Shown here piece by piece: positions 1 to 6,539 of a stretch of 8,526 nucleotides of DNA (within the stretch, counting starts at the first letter, position 1; every line of letters starts with the position of its first letter). Source of the DNA: Bacteroidota bacterium (lineage in GTDB: Bacteria > Bacteroidota > Bacteroidia > Chitinophagales > Saprospiraceae); the NCBI GenBank assembly GCA_018969455.1, contig JAGWYI010000150.1:1-8526 (forward strand), written 5' to 3'. The notes beneath the pieces are model-generated. The model ran no database searches and was not told the DNA's origin. It saw only the letters and a program-made list of their open reading frames with translations. Both the position numbers and the translations under genes were made by a program.

Positions 1-2196
1 GTCGCCCAGCTGACGCAAAAAATCAAGAGAGTGCGTGTCTTGCGGGCGTAATGCCATTCGAGCATTAAAAACTCCCAGAATCTTGTCGGCATAAGGCAAA
101 AGTTCCTGCGCATCGGAATACATGTTGAGGGCCGCAGCCTCCATCAATATAAAATCATAATGCGCTTTGAGGGCCTCCAAAAACGCCTTAAACGGCTCCG
201 ATTCAAGCAGTTCTGAAGGAGAAGCATGCAGACCCGAACTGCCAAGCACGTCTACATAGTGCTCAGATGCATCCTCGGCGCCCTTTTCCTTGCGTTGGAA
301 AACTTCTGCCAATCCGTATGTACGCACCAGTTGGTTCAGGGTTGCACTGTTGGGGCTGGGTTGTGCAGCGTAAGCGCCAGGCAGTGGCATTTTGAAATTG
401 GTATCGAGCATCAACACTTTTTTGTTGTTGGCGGCAAGGCTGTAAGCCAGCGCATGCATCATAAAGGTTTTTCCTTCTTTGGGTTTCAAGCTGCACAGCA
501 AATACACCCGATCGGGTGCGTGTAAGAGTTGGGTGCGTATTTTTCGTACATTTTCCCGAAACAAACTAAATACGGGAGCGCTTACATTGCCCGAAAAAAC
601 CTGTTCGAAATCGAGCCCTTTTACCGGAATGGCGCCTATTGCCCCCAGAAAATGCAATTCCGCGGTATTTTTTCTGAATGCATCAACCGACTGGATGGAT
701 TGATCAAAGTAGGCCAGTCCGAGGAGCAGAATACACATCAAAGTGCCTGACACCACCGATGAGAAAGCGCTGATCAGCACTTGATGGTTGGGCTCGGGCG
801 CTTCAGGCATTTGAGCGTTTTCCACGATGGAAAGCGGGTTAACAGCATTTTCGAGGTTCATCATGGCCTTGAGGCGTTCGGCGTCGGCTTCCTCAAACTC
901 CTTGCGCGCACGCGCTTCATCGGCTTCCAGTTTGGTCGAAATTTCATCGCTCGCAGCCATCGCACTGAGTTTGTTTTTGAGTGTCCAAATTTCCTGACTG
1001 AGTCTGCTCGAAGATTCGGAGGCATCAATTCGGTCCAGATCAATTGATACCTGTTCTTTGTACAGGTCTTCACGCGTTTTTTTGGATTCTTCAGGGCGTT
1101 GTTTGCCCAATACCTTGGCAGAAGTTTGAATTGCGCGCTCCAGTTCTTCCTTGGCCTGTGCCAGTTCGGCTTCTACCTCTTCGTCTTTTCCACCGGTTTC
1201 TACGCTTCGTTTGGTGAGTTCACGTACCCGTTGAAATTGCTCGTCGGCGGTATTTTTTTCGGTAATTCGGGCAATGGTGGTTTTGGTATCCATTGCCTTA
1301 CCCTCGTTGATTTCGTTTTTCAACTTGTTAACGGAGGTGGCAGCTGCGCTTTTCCGTGATTGGGCGCGTTGTTTTTCAATTTCTAGTTTGGCAATTTGGG
1401 CAACCAGTTCTTCGCTTTGTTTTCCAAGGGCTGGCAGGCCTTTTTGTTTGAGATATTCAAACCGAAGGTTGGTAATGGAGTCAACGGTATTTTTTTTCGC
1501 ATTGGTAATTCGGGTAAATGTTTCCAGATTTTTCCGTTTCTCACGTACTGAAAGGTTTCGGTAATAGGCAATAAACCGGCTTGCATAGGTATTGGCCATG
1601 TAGCGCGATAGCCCTGGATTTTCAGTTGTCAAATCAATAGTAAGATAATCGGTTGTACCTCTGCGTTTTACGGCCAGATTTCCCGCCAGGGCTTCATTGT
1701 TGTATCGGTAAGCGCGGGCCACTTTATCTATCAAATAATCTAGTTCGGGACTAAAGGAGGGATCGGCCAAACTATCGAGTTTGATGTTGCGGAGAGCCGG
1801 AAGCAGTTCGGAAGTTTTGGCATCTAATACCTCCTTTGTCAATCCGGCCAAGGCAGGCATGGGTTGTCGGAATGCGGGCTCGCTGCTGCCAGTGCCAGCT
1901 GAAAGATCGTGCAATAACAAATCGAGGCTCAAAATTTTCAGTGCCGATCGGGAAAGGGTGAATTCTATTAAATTAGAAAACGCGTTATCTATTTGATATT
2001 GTTGGACAAACATATCGGTATTGTCAGAATTAATGCCTTTATAATTGACAATCCCGGTTGCAAGGATAACGGTGGCCTTGTATTTTTTGGTTTTGCGGCC
2101 AATGAATGCGAATGTAGCGAGTGCTGTACCCAGCATAATGCCCAGAATGAGCCATTTGCGGCGTGCAAGAATGCGGAATAAGAAAGCAATATCCAT
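1..2196 (-). CDS. Wzc/GumC-like polysaccharide co-polymerase with BY-kinase-like domain (3' end beyond left edge)
   Basis: The frame is open for 732 codons from the ATG at 2196-2194 to the left edge, so the C-terminus is missing. It resembles inner-membrane proteins that control chain length and export of exopolysaccharide or capsule. The first membrane segment is at about residues 15-32, followed by a Wzz-like periplasmic domain to about 215. A long Glu/Lys/Arg-rich coiled-coil region spans about 220-450. A proline-rich stretch with P464, P467 and P469 precedes the second membrane segment at about 473-497. The cytoplasmic part has an ExxRxxR motif (E548, R551, R554), which serves oligomerisation in BY-kinases, and a Walker A (SLKPKEGKT, 569-577, K576). 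Walker A' is VLMLDTNFKMP (594-604), with N600 and K602 where families usually show Asp and Arg. Walker B is ILMEAAA (683-689), with E686 where Asp is usual. The tyrosine-rich tail, if present, lies off the edge. The family call is firm; kinase activity is unproven. No strong ribosome binding site precedes the start, which was chosen because the first membrane helix follows at once. Confidence 0.9.
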   Translation of the reverse strand, partial: MDIAFLFRILARRKWLILGIMLGTALATFAFIGRKTKKYKATVILATGIVNYKGINSDNTDMFVQQYQIDNAFSNLIEFTLSRSALKILSLDLLLHDLSAGTGSSEPAFRQPMPALAGLTKEVLDAKTSELLPALRNIKLDSLADPSFSPELDYLIDKVARAYRYNNEALAGNLAVKRRGTTDYLTIDLTTENPGLSRYMANTYASRFIAYYRNLSVREKRKNLETFTRITNAKKNTVDSITNLRFEYLKQKGLPALGKQSEELVAQIAKLEIEKQRAQSRKSAAATSVNKLKNEINEGKAMDTKTTIARITEKNTADEQFQRVRELTKRSVETGGKDEEVEAELAQAKEELERAIQTSAKVLGKQRPEESKKTREDLYKEQVSIDLDRIDASESSSRLSQEIWTLKNKLSAMAASDEISTKLEADEARARKEFEEADAERLKAMMNLENAVNPLSIVENAQMPEAPEPNHQVLISAFSSVVSGTLMCILLLGLAYFDQSIQSVDAFRKNTAELHFLGAIGAIPVKGLDFEQVFSGNVSAPVFSLFRENVRKIRTQLLHAPDRVYLLCSLKPKEGKTFMMHALAYSLAANNKKVLMLDTNFKMPLPGAYAAQPSPNSATLNQLVRTYGLAEVFQRKEKGAEDASEHYVDVLGSSGLHASPSELLESEPFKAFLEALKAHYDFILMEAAALNMYSDAQELLPYADKILGVFNARMALRPQDTHSLDFLRQLGD

Positions 2197-2391
2197 AGCA
2201 AAAGCCTCAGATTAAAAGGGGGAGCCTTTGAAAACCCAACATGGTTCCGCAACCGGGAAATTCGGAACGGAGATGAAAGGAAATGTACAAAAATGGTGTG
2301 GAAGTATTGCCTCCGGATTGGCCGGAATGGTCAGACGGTTTTTGGAAACTGCCTGGAAAGCAATAGATGGATTAAAAGAAATGATACACGA

Positions 2392-2399
2392 CAAAGATA
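2392..2399 (-). promoter_or_regulatory. Candidate -7 element for the leftward polysaccharide gene
   Basis: Read on the minus strand this is TATCTTTG, a full match to the Bacteroidota -7 consensus TAnnTTTG. No TTTG or TTG lies at the expected distance upstream; the nearest TTG is 28 nt away. If it is used, transcription would begin near 2386 and leave a leader of about 190 nt before the start codon at 2196. An 8-mer with six fixed bases can occur by chance in a region of this size, so the call is weak. Confidence 0.3.
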
Positions 2400-2431
2400 G
2401 TACCAATCTGACACATGAGCCATTTTACAAG

Positions 2432-2483
2432 GGGTATTTTTGCGATGAGGCGGCTTTCAGGGGCTTTAAAACCTGAAATACCC
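2432..2483. repeat. Overlapping inverted repeats (competing hairpins)
   Basis: Two perfect inverted repeats share bases. The outer one is GGGTATTT (2432-2439) with AAATACCC (2476-2483). The inner one is TTTCAGG (2455-2461) with CCTGAAA (2472-2478), enclosing a 10-nt loop. Because 2476-2478 belong to both, the two stems cannot form fully at once. There is no T-tract after either, so neither looks like a terminator. It may be an operator, a structured RNA or chance. Confidence 0.35.
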
Positions 2484-2567
2484 TACAATTGCGGGGAAAT
2501 GAGATCAATTTGTAGATTTTTTACTTTTTTAATGCGCAAAGCGTCCCATCTTTCGTTTCTAATATTG

Positions 2568-2598
2568 TTTGCCCCCAAACGAAATCCACTTATATTTG
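2568..2598 (+). promoter_or_regulatory. Bacteroidota-type promoter of the C-terminal processing protease gene
   Basis: TTTG at 2568-2571 and TATATTTG at 2591-2598 match the -33 (TTTG) and -7 (TAnnTTTG) elements used by the primary sigma factor of Bacteroidota, with a 19-nt spacer as in the consensus. Transcription would start at about 2604-2606. This gives a leader of about 70 nt to the ATG at 2677. It also excludes the upstream in-frame ATG at 2569 as a start, since that codon would not be in the transcript. Confidence 0.75.
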
Positions 2599-2633
2599 TT
2601 CATTCAATGCTGTACCTCAATGGTGAATTTGAA

Positions 2634-2646
2634 GCGCATCCTGCGC
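2634..2646 (+). other. Small GC-rich hairpin in the protease gene leader
   Basis: GCGCA (2634-2638) and TGCGC (2642-2646) form a perfect 5-bp stem with a TCC loop, followed within a few bases by TTTTGATTTTG. It sits in the predicted 5' leader, about 30 nt before the start codon. It could be a weak pause or attenuator, but the stem is short and the T-run is interrupted. Confidence 0.25.
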
Positions 2647-2676
2647 ACTTTTGATTTTGAAAAAACAATAACGGAC

Positions 2677-4809
2677 ATGAAATTGAAATCGTCCCTGGTG
2701 CTTTTCTCTTTTATCGGAATCGCCGGCATCGCCCTTTTGGTCAACCGGATGCACCTTCATTCCGCAGATCCCAACCCGGAGAAGGAATCGGCCTTGATTC
2801 ATGCCATCCTGCAAGGCCTTTCAACCTTGCACTTTCAGCCAAAAAACATTGATGATCAATTCTCCAAACAGGTGTATAGCCTGTATCTCAAAGACATTGA
2901 CAACGCGAAACGCTTTTTTACCAAAGCTGACATAGACCAACTGAAAGGCTATGAACTGAAACTCGATGATGAAGCCAACGCAGGTACATTCGAGTTTTTC
3001 AATCGCTCCATTGAACTGTTGGATCAATCTTTGGTCAAAACTCAGGCCTGGTACCGGGATATATTGGCCAAACCACTCGATTTTTCTAAAAATGAAAACC
3101 TGGAGTCGGATCCCAAAAAGACAGAGTGGGCAAAAGATGATGCGGAACTGCGCGCCCGATGGGAAAAATGGATGAAGTATGAAGTGATCAGCCGTATTAC
3201 CGATGAGCAGGAAAAGCAGGGTAAACCCGATTTCAAAGGTACCCCAAAAACATTTGAGCAACTCGAAAGTGAACAAAGGGGGAAAGTGCTGGATACCTAC
3301 GACAAATGGTACAAACGCTTGATGAAGGCAAGCAGGGCCGACCGTCTTGAATTATATTTGAATGCCATTACCAATGTGTTTGACCCCCATACCGGGTACT
3401 TCTCGCCAAAAGACAAAGAAAATTTCGATATTCAAATGTCGGGCAAACTAGAAGGTATTGGCGCCCGTTTGCAGAGCGATGGAGAGAAAACCAGCGTTAC
3501 TGAAATCGTAACTGGCGGACCGGCATGGAAACAAGGCGTATTGGGCGTAAAAGATGTGATTCTCAAAGTTGCACAAGGCGATGATGAACCCGTTGATGTA
3601 ATGGGTTGGGAAATCGATGATGTGGTGTCTAAAATTCGGGGGCCCAAAGGGACCGTGGTGACACTTACCGTTCAAAAACCCGATGGTACTGAAAAAGTGA
3701 TCAAAATAACCCGCGATGTGGTGCTGATGGAAGAAGGCTTTGCCAAGTCGCTCATCATCAAGGCACATGACAACGACCCTGAAAAAATCGGGTTCATTTA
3801 CCTGCCTAAATTTTACGCCGACTTCACACCGCAGGGCGCCACATCCTGCGCCGCCGATGTAGCCAAAGAAATTGAAAAATTAAAAGCAGAAAAGGTGAAG
3901 GGTATCATCCTCGACCTGCGCGGAAACGGCGGAGGATCCCTGCGCGATGTGGTACAAATGTCGGGACTGTTTATTGAAGAAGGACCCATTGTTCAGGTAA
4001 AAAACCGCTCTAAAACCCCCGATATCATGCGCGACAACGACAACCGGGTGCAATGGGGCGGCCCTTTGGTGGTTATGGTGAATGGATTTAGCGCCTCCGC
4101 ATCCGAAATCCTTGCAGCTGCCATGCAGGATTATCACCGCGCCGTAATTGTTGGCTCTACCGCTACTTATGGCAAAGGTACCGTTCAACGCTTCCTGGAT
4201 CTTGACAACGCAACCCGCGATGAATCGGTGAAACCGCTTGGCGATATGAAGGTTACCATTCAGAAATTTTACCGAATTACCGGCAAAACAACCCAATTGG
4301 ATGGCGTTACGCCCGATGTCATTTTGCCCGACTTTTACAATTACATCGATCTGGGGGAAAAAGAAAATGATTATCCCCTCGAATCTACCACCATTCCTGC
4401 GGTGGCTTACAGCCAAAACACATACCAGGTGGCCGATTTATCTAAATTAAAAGCGGCCAGCAATGCCCGCGTTGAAAAAGACGAGACCTTTAAAAAGGTA
4501 AATGAAAATGCAGTTCGTTTGCGCAAGCAGAAGGATCAAACAAGCTTCCCGCTCGAAATGAACAAATACAAGATGTGGAACAAACGGCAGGATGAAGAGG
4601 CCGCCCAATATGAAAATCTGTTTAAACCTATTGACGGGTTCGTACTGGAAAACCTGAGCGCCGATATGCCGCAAATTCAGGCAGACACCTCGCGCGCCGC
4701 GCGAAACGAAGGTTGGATCAAAGACAAAAAGAAAGACATCCAATTGTTCGAAACCTACCGCATCATTCAAGATATGATCAAGATGGATGCACTGGCTGGC
4801 AAACAATAA
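2677..4809 (+). CDS. prc: C-terminal processing (tail-specific) protease, peptidase family S41A
   Basis: The 710-residue product is close in size to E. coli Prc (682). It is a periplasmic serine protease that degrades or trims proteins from their C-termini. Residues 1 to about 30 form a signal peptide or anchor (MKLKSSLVLFSFIG start). A Prc-type N-terminal domain runs to about 245 and contains DPHTGYFSP near its end. A PDZ domain covers about 256-350, beginning GKLEGIGARL. The S41 core follows to about 545 and carries SASASEILAAAMQDY. By alignment with the Prc catalytic residues S430, D441 and K455, the nucleophile is S474, with D485 and the general base K500 in YGKGTVQ. The sequence KVTIQKFYRITG and GVTPDVILPD match the Prc core, and the rest fits the Prc C-terminal domain. 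The ATG at 2677 is preferred over in-frame ATGs at 2569 and 2620 because the signal peptide starts there and an A-rich leader precedes it. It has its own promoter and ends at a strong terminator, so it is probably monocistronic. Confidence 0.95.
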   Translation: MKLKSSLVLFSFIGIAGIALLVNRMHLHSADPNPEKESALIHAILQGLSTLHFQPKNIDDQFSKQVYSLYLKDIDNAKRFFTKADIDQLKGYELKLDDEANAGTFEFFNRSIELLDQSLVKTQAWYRDILAKPLDFSKNENLESDPKKTEWAKDDAELRARWEKWMKYEVISRITDEQEKQGKPDFKGTPKTFEQLESEQRGKVLDTYDKWYKRLMKASRADRLELYLNAITNVFDPHTGYFSPKDKENFDIQMSGKLEGIGARLQSDGEKTSVTEIVTGGPAWKQGVLGVKDVILKVAQGDDEPVDVMGWEIDDVVSKIRGPKGTVVTLTVQKPDGTEKVIKITRDVVLMEEGFAKSLIIKAHDNDPEKIGFIYLPKFYADFTPQGATSCAADVAKEIEKLKAEKVKGIILDLRGNGGGSLRDVVQMSGLFIEEGPIVQVKNRSKTPDIMRDNDNRVQWGGPLVVMVNGFSASASEILAAAMQDYHRAVIVGSTATYGKGTVQRFLDLDNATRDESVKPLGDMKVTIQKFYRITGKTTQLDGVTPDVILPDFYNYIDLGEKENDYPLESTTIPAVAYSQNTYQVADLSKLKAASNARVEKDETFKKVNENAVRLRKQKDQTSFPLEMNKYKMWNKRQDEEAAQYENLFKPIDGFVLENLSADMPQIQADTSRAARNEGWIKDKKKDIQLFETYRIIQDMIKMDALAGKQ

Positions 4810-4817
4810 AAATAGTG

Positions 4818-4855
4818 AAAAATGGGCCGCATCCCCCGGATGCGGCCCATTTTTT
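4818..4855. terminator. Bidirectional intrinsic terminator between convergent genes
   Basis: A perfect 13-bp stem, ATGGGCCGCATCC (4822-4834) with GGATGCGGCCCAT (4838-4850), has a CCC loop and is extended by A:T pairs on both sides to 17 bp (4818-4854). A run of six T follows on the plus strand and a run of five on the minus strand, so it can stop transcription from both the protease gene and the AlkD-family gene. The minus-strand stop codon (4854-4856) overlaps the base of the stem. Confidence 0.92.
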
Positions 4856-5537
4856 AGGGCCGATCCATCAAACGGAGCGCTTCCCGGCGCGTAAGCGGCG
4901 CCAATGCATGCGATTCCACAAACATTCGCACCGCATCGGGGTTGGTGCGTGAATATTGCCGCAATGCCCATCCGGCGCCTTTTTGAAGGAAAAATTCTTT
5001 TGAACCCGCAATCCGGGAAATATAGGAAAACAGCAGGTCGAAATCGGTTTTTTCCTTGTATGTCAATTGGAAAATGATGGAAACCCGCTGAAGCCAGATG
5101 TTTCCAGAGTCCATCCAACGGGCTGTTACAGGCTTTATCTGCATGGGAAAACGCTTGAAGTACATGCCCGTCAATTTGGCGATCCAGTCTACCGTATCCC
5201 ACCAGGATTTTTGCACAATTAAGCCTTCCAGTAAATCAATGTCCTTGACTTCAAGTTTTTTAATGGATTTTTCCAGCAAAGTAAGCGCAAAATACTGCAA
5301 CTCTCGTTGGTCCTGATCGTAACACAATTGAATCAATTTATGCAGCGTTTCTCCTGTTGGGATGCCCCGATTTTCCAGGATTTCACGAACGAGCGCATTT
5401 CTTTGAGGCGTTTTAATGCCAAAAAAATCAAATTGATTGCGCATATAGGCAATTTGCCCCTGTGCAATATCCGGGTGACCAAACGCCTGGAATCGTTGGA
5501 TAATTTCCTGAAGGTACAATTCTGGTGTGAAAACCAT
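4854..5537 (-). CDS. alkD: AlkD-family DNA alkylation repair glycosylase
   Basis: The 227-residue protein is close to the family's usual length (Bacillus cereus AlkD is about 237). AlkD is a HEAT-like repeat DNA glycosylase that removes bulky or cationic alkylpurines such as 3- and 7-methyl adducts, in the cytoplasm and without base flipping. Family signatures are KSWWDTVDWIA (110-120), LQRVSIIFQL (149-158) and QKGAGWALRQYSRTNP (185-200). By spacing, W113, D117, R151 and W190 match the AlkD residues W109, D113, R148 and W187 that contact or cleave the lesion, so it should be active. There is no signal peptide. The ATG at 5537 is followed at once by family-like sequence (FTPELYLQEI). It converges with the protease gene across a shared terminator and diverges from the cyclophilin gene. 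A weak -7-like TACATTTC lies about 30 nt upstream. No adaptive-response gene is nearby. Confidence 0.93.
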   Translation of the reverse strand: MVFTPELYLQEIIQRFQAFGHPDIAQGQIAYMRNQFDFFGIKTPQRNALVREILENRGIPTGETLHKLIQLCYDQDQRELQYFALTLLEKSIKKLEVKDIDLLEGLIVQKSWWDTVDWIAKLTGMYFKRFPMQIKPVTARWMDSGNIWLQRVSIIFQLTYKEKTDFDLLFSYISRIAGSKEFFLQKGAGWALRQYSRTNPDAVRMFVESHALAPLTRREALRLMDRP

Positions 5538-5657
5538 GGTGCGTAAAAATTTTCAAACAAGGTATGGGAAATGTAAGAAATCTGCTGAATTGGATGAAAA
5601 GCCGTTCCTTTGCAGTCCGCAAATTTTCCATTTTTTTTGATTCAAACCGATCTTACA
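5538..5657. promoter_or_regulatory. Divergent promoter region between alkD and the cyclophilin lipoprotein gene
   Basis: This 120-bp gap must hold the start signals for two divergent genes. On the plus strand TTCCTTTG (5605-5612) keeps the conserved TTTG of the Bacteroidota -7 element and would give a leader of about 40 nt. No TTTG lies 19 nt upstream; a TTG at 5590-5592 is too close. On the minus strand TACATTTC (5575-5568) matches seven of eight positions and would give a leader of about 24 nt, also without a clear -33 element. A run of eight T lies at 5631-5638. The region assignment is sound but the exact elements are weak. Confidence 0.4.
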
Positions 5658-6539
5658 ATGAAACATGTATTTTTATTGGGTGCGGCATGCTGTCTTTTGC
5701 TGGGCTCCTGTGCCGTAAAACCCAAAGCAAGTTTTATCCTGCCCGTAAAAAAAGTAACAGCGCCCACCACGGTTTCCTTTACCAATACCTCGGTTAAAGC
5801 CGAAGGGTATATGTGGGATTTTGGCGACGGTGGCACTTCTTCGGAAATGAATCCCAGCCACCGATACACCCATTCGGGCAATTACACCGTCACACTCAAA
5901 GCCACAAAAGGCAATAAATCTGTTCTATACAAACAAATGATTCAAGTTACCGCTCCCGATCGCTGCCTGGTGGAAATAGAAACCCCCATGGGCACCATGT
6001 TGGCCGAATTGTACAATGTGACCCCGAAACACCGCGATAATTTTGTAAAACTCGCAGAAGAAGGCTATTTCGATGATCTTCTTTTCCATCGCGTAATTAG
6101 CGGATTCATGATCCAGGGGGGCGATCCCAACTCCCGCAATGCCAAACCCGGCCAAAGCCTGGGTTTCGGCGGACCCAATTACCTCATTCCAGCCGAATTT
6201 GTGGATACGCTGGTACACCTCAAAGGCGCCATCTGTGCCGCTCGTACCAGCAATGCAGAAAAAAAATCAAGCGGCTCCCAGTTTTACATTGTACAGGGCG
6301 CGCCCGTTAGCTCCGATTTGCTCAACCAGATTGAAGCTTCCCGCGGCTTTCACTACACGCCAGAACAACGCGCAGCTTATTCCACCATTGGCGGAACCCC
6401 CCATTTAGACCGGGAATATACCGTATTCGGACGCGTAATTGAAGGGCTGGACGTTATTGATAAAATCGCCTCAACGCCTACTGGCGCGGGAGATCGACCT
6501 ACTAGCGATGTTAAGATGAAAGTGCGGGTTATAAAATAA
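5658..6539 (+). CDS. PKD-domain lipoprotein with cyclophilin-type peptidyl-prolyl isomerase domain
   Basis: The 293-residue product begins with a lipoprotein signal peptide whose lipobox is LLGSC, so C18 would be acylated and the protein tethered to the envelope. Residues about 22-100 form a PKD domain with the hallmark YMWDFGDGGTSS (51-62) and a closing HSGNYTVTL. Residues about 101-293 form a cyclophilin domain that catalyses cis-trans isomerisation of peptidyl-proline bonds. It shows FHRVISGFMIQGGD (143-156) and GSQFYIV (206-212). R145, F150, Q153, Q208 and F210 match the CypA active-site residues R55, F60, Q63, Q111 and F113. An insertion of about 35 residues (213-248) precedes HLDREYTVFGRV, and the CypA tryptophan W121 is replaced by H249. 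The ATG at 5658 is chosen over the in-frame ATG at 5610 because the lipoprotein signal starts there. The AlkD-family gene diverges upstream, and the OstA-like gene follows after 171 bp on the same strand. Confidence 0.93.
   Translation: MKHVFLLGAACCLLLGSCAVKPKASFILPVKKVTAPTTVSFTNTSVKAEGYMWDFGDGGTSSEMNPSHRYTHSGNYTVTLKATKGNKSVLYKQMIQVTAPDRCLVEIETPMGTMLAELYNVTPKHRDNFVKLAEEGYFDDLLFHRVISGFMIQGGDPNSRNAKPGQSLGFGGPNYLIPAEFVDTLVHLKGAICAARTSNAEKKSSGSQFYIVQGAPVSSDLLNQIEASRGFHYTPEQRAAYSTIGGTPHLDREYTVFGRVIEGLDVIDKIASTPTGAGDRPTSDVKMKVRVIK

Larger units (their letters stand above)
2197..2567. other. Noncoding divergent intergenic region
   Basis: This stretch lies between the leftward polysaccharide gene and the promoter of the rightward protease gene. 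It holds a candidate minus-strand -7 element (2392-2399) and a set of overlapping inverted repeats (2432-2483). A plus-strand ORF of 82 codons (ATG 2228, stop 2474-2476) is open here, but its product is unrecognisable. It uses several AGA, AGG and ATA codons that the neighbouring genes seldom use, and has no promoter in front, so I do not call it a gene. No tRNA or other known RNA was recognised. Confidence 0.6.

Noticed and set aside
2228..2476. 82-codon plus-strand ORF in the divergent intergenic region
   Set aside because: The product has no recognisable domain or signal. The ORF uses AGA, AGG and ATA codons that neighbours seldom use, overlaps the candidate minus-strand promoter and inverted repeats, and has no promoter of its own.
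2569..2676. N-terminal extension of the protease from the upstream in-frame ATG
   Set aside because: The ATG overlaps the -33 element and lies before the predicted transcription start, and the extension would place 36 residues in front of a clear signal peptide.
3880..4416. 178-codon minus-strand ORF inside the protease gene
   Set aside because: It is antisense to the conserved catalytic core of the protease and its translation shows no domain; it is a shadow of the real reading frame.
4447..5202. 251-codon minus-strand ORF spanning the end of the protease gene, the terminator and part of the alkD gene
   Set aside because: It runs through a strong terminator, is antisense to one well-supported gene and out of frame with another on the same strand, and its product is unrecognisable.
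5610..5657. N-terminal extension of the cyclophilin lipoprotein from the upstream ATG
   Set aside because: The added residues would bury the lipoprotein signal peptide, and the ATG overlaps the candidate -7 element.
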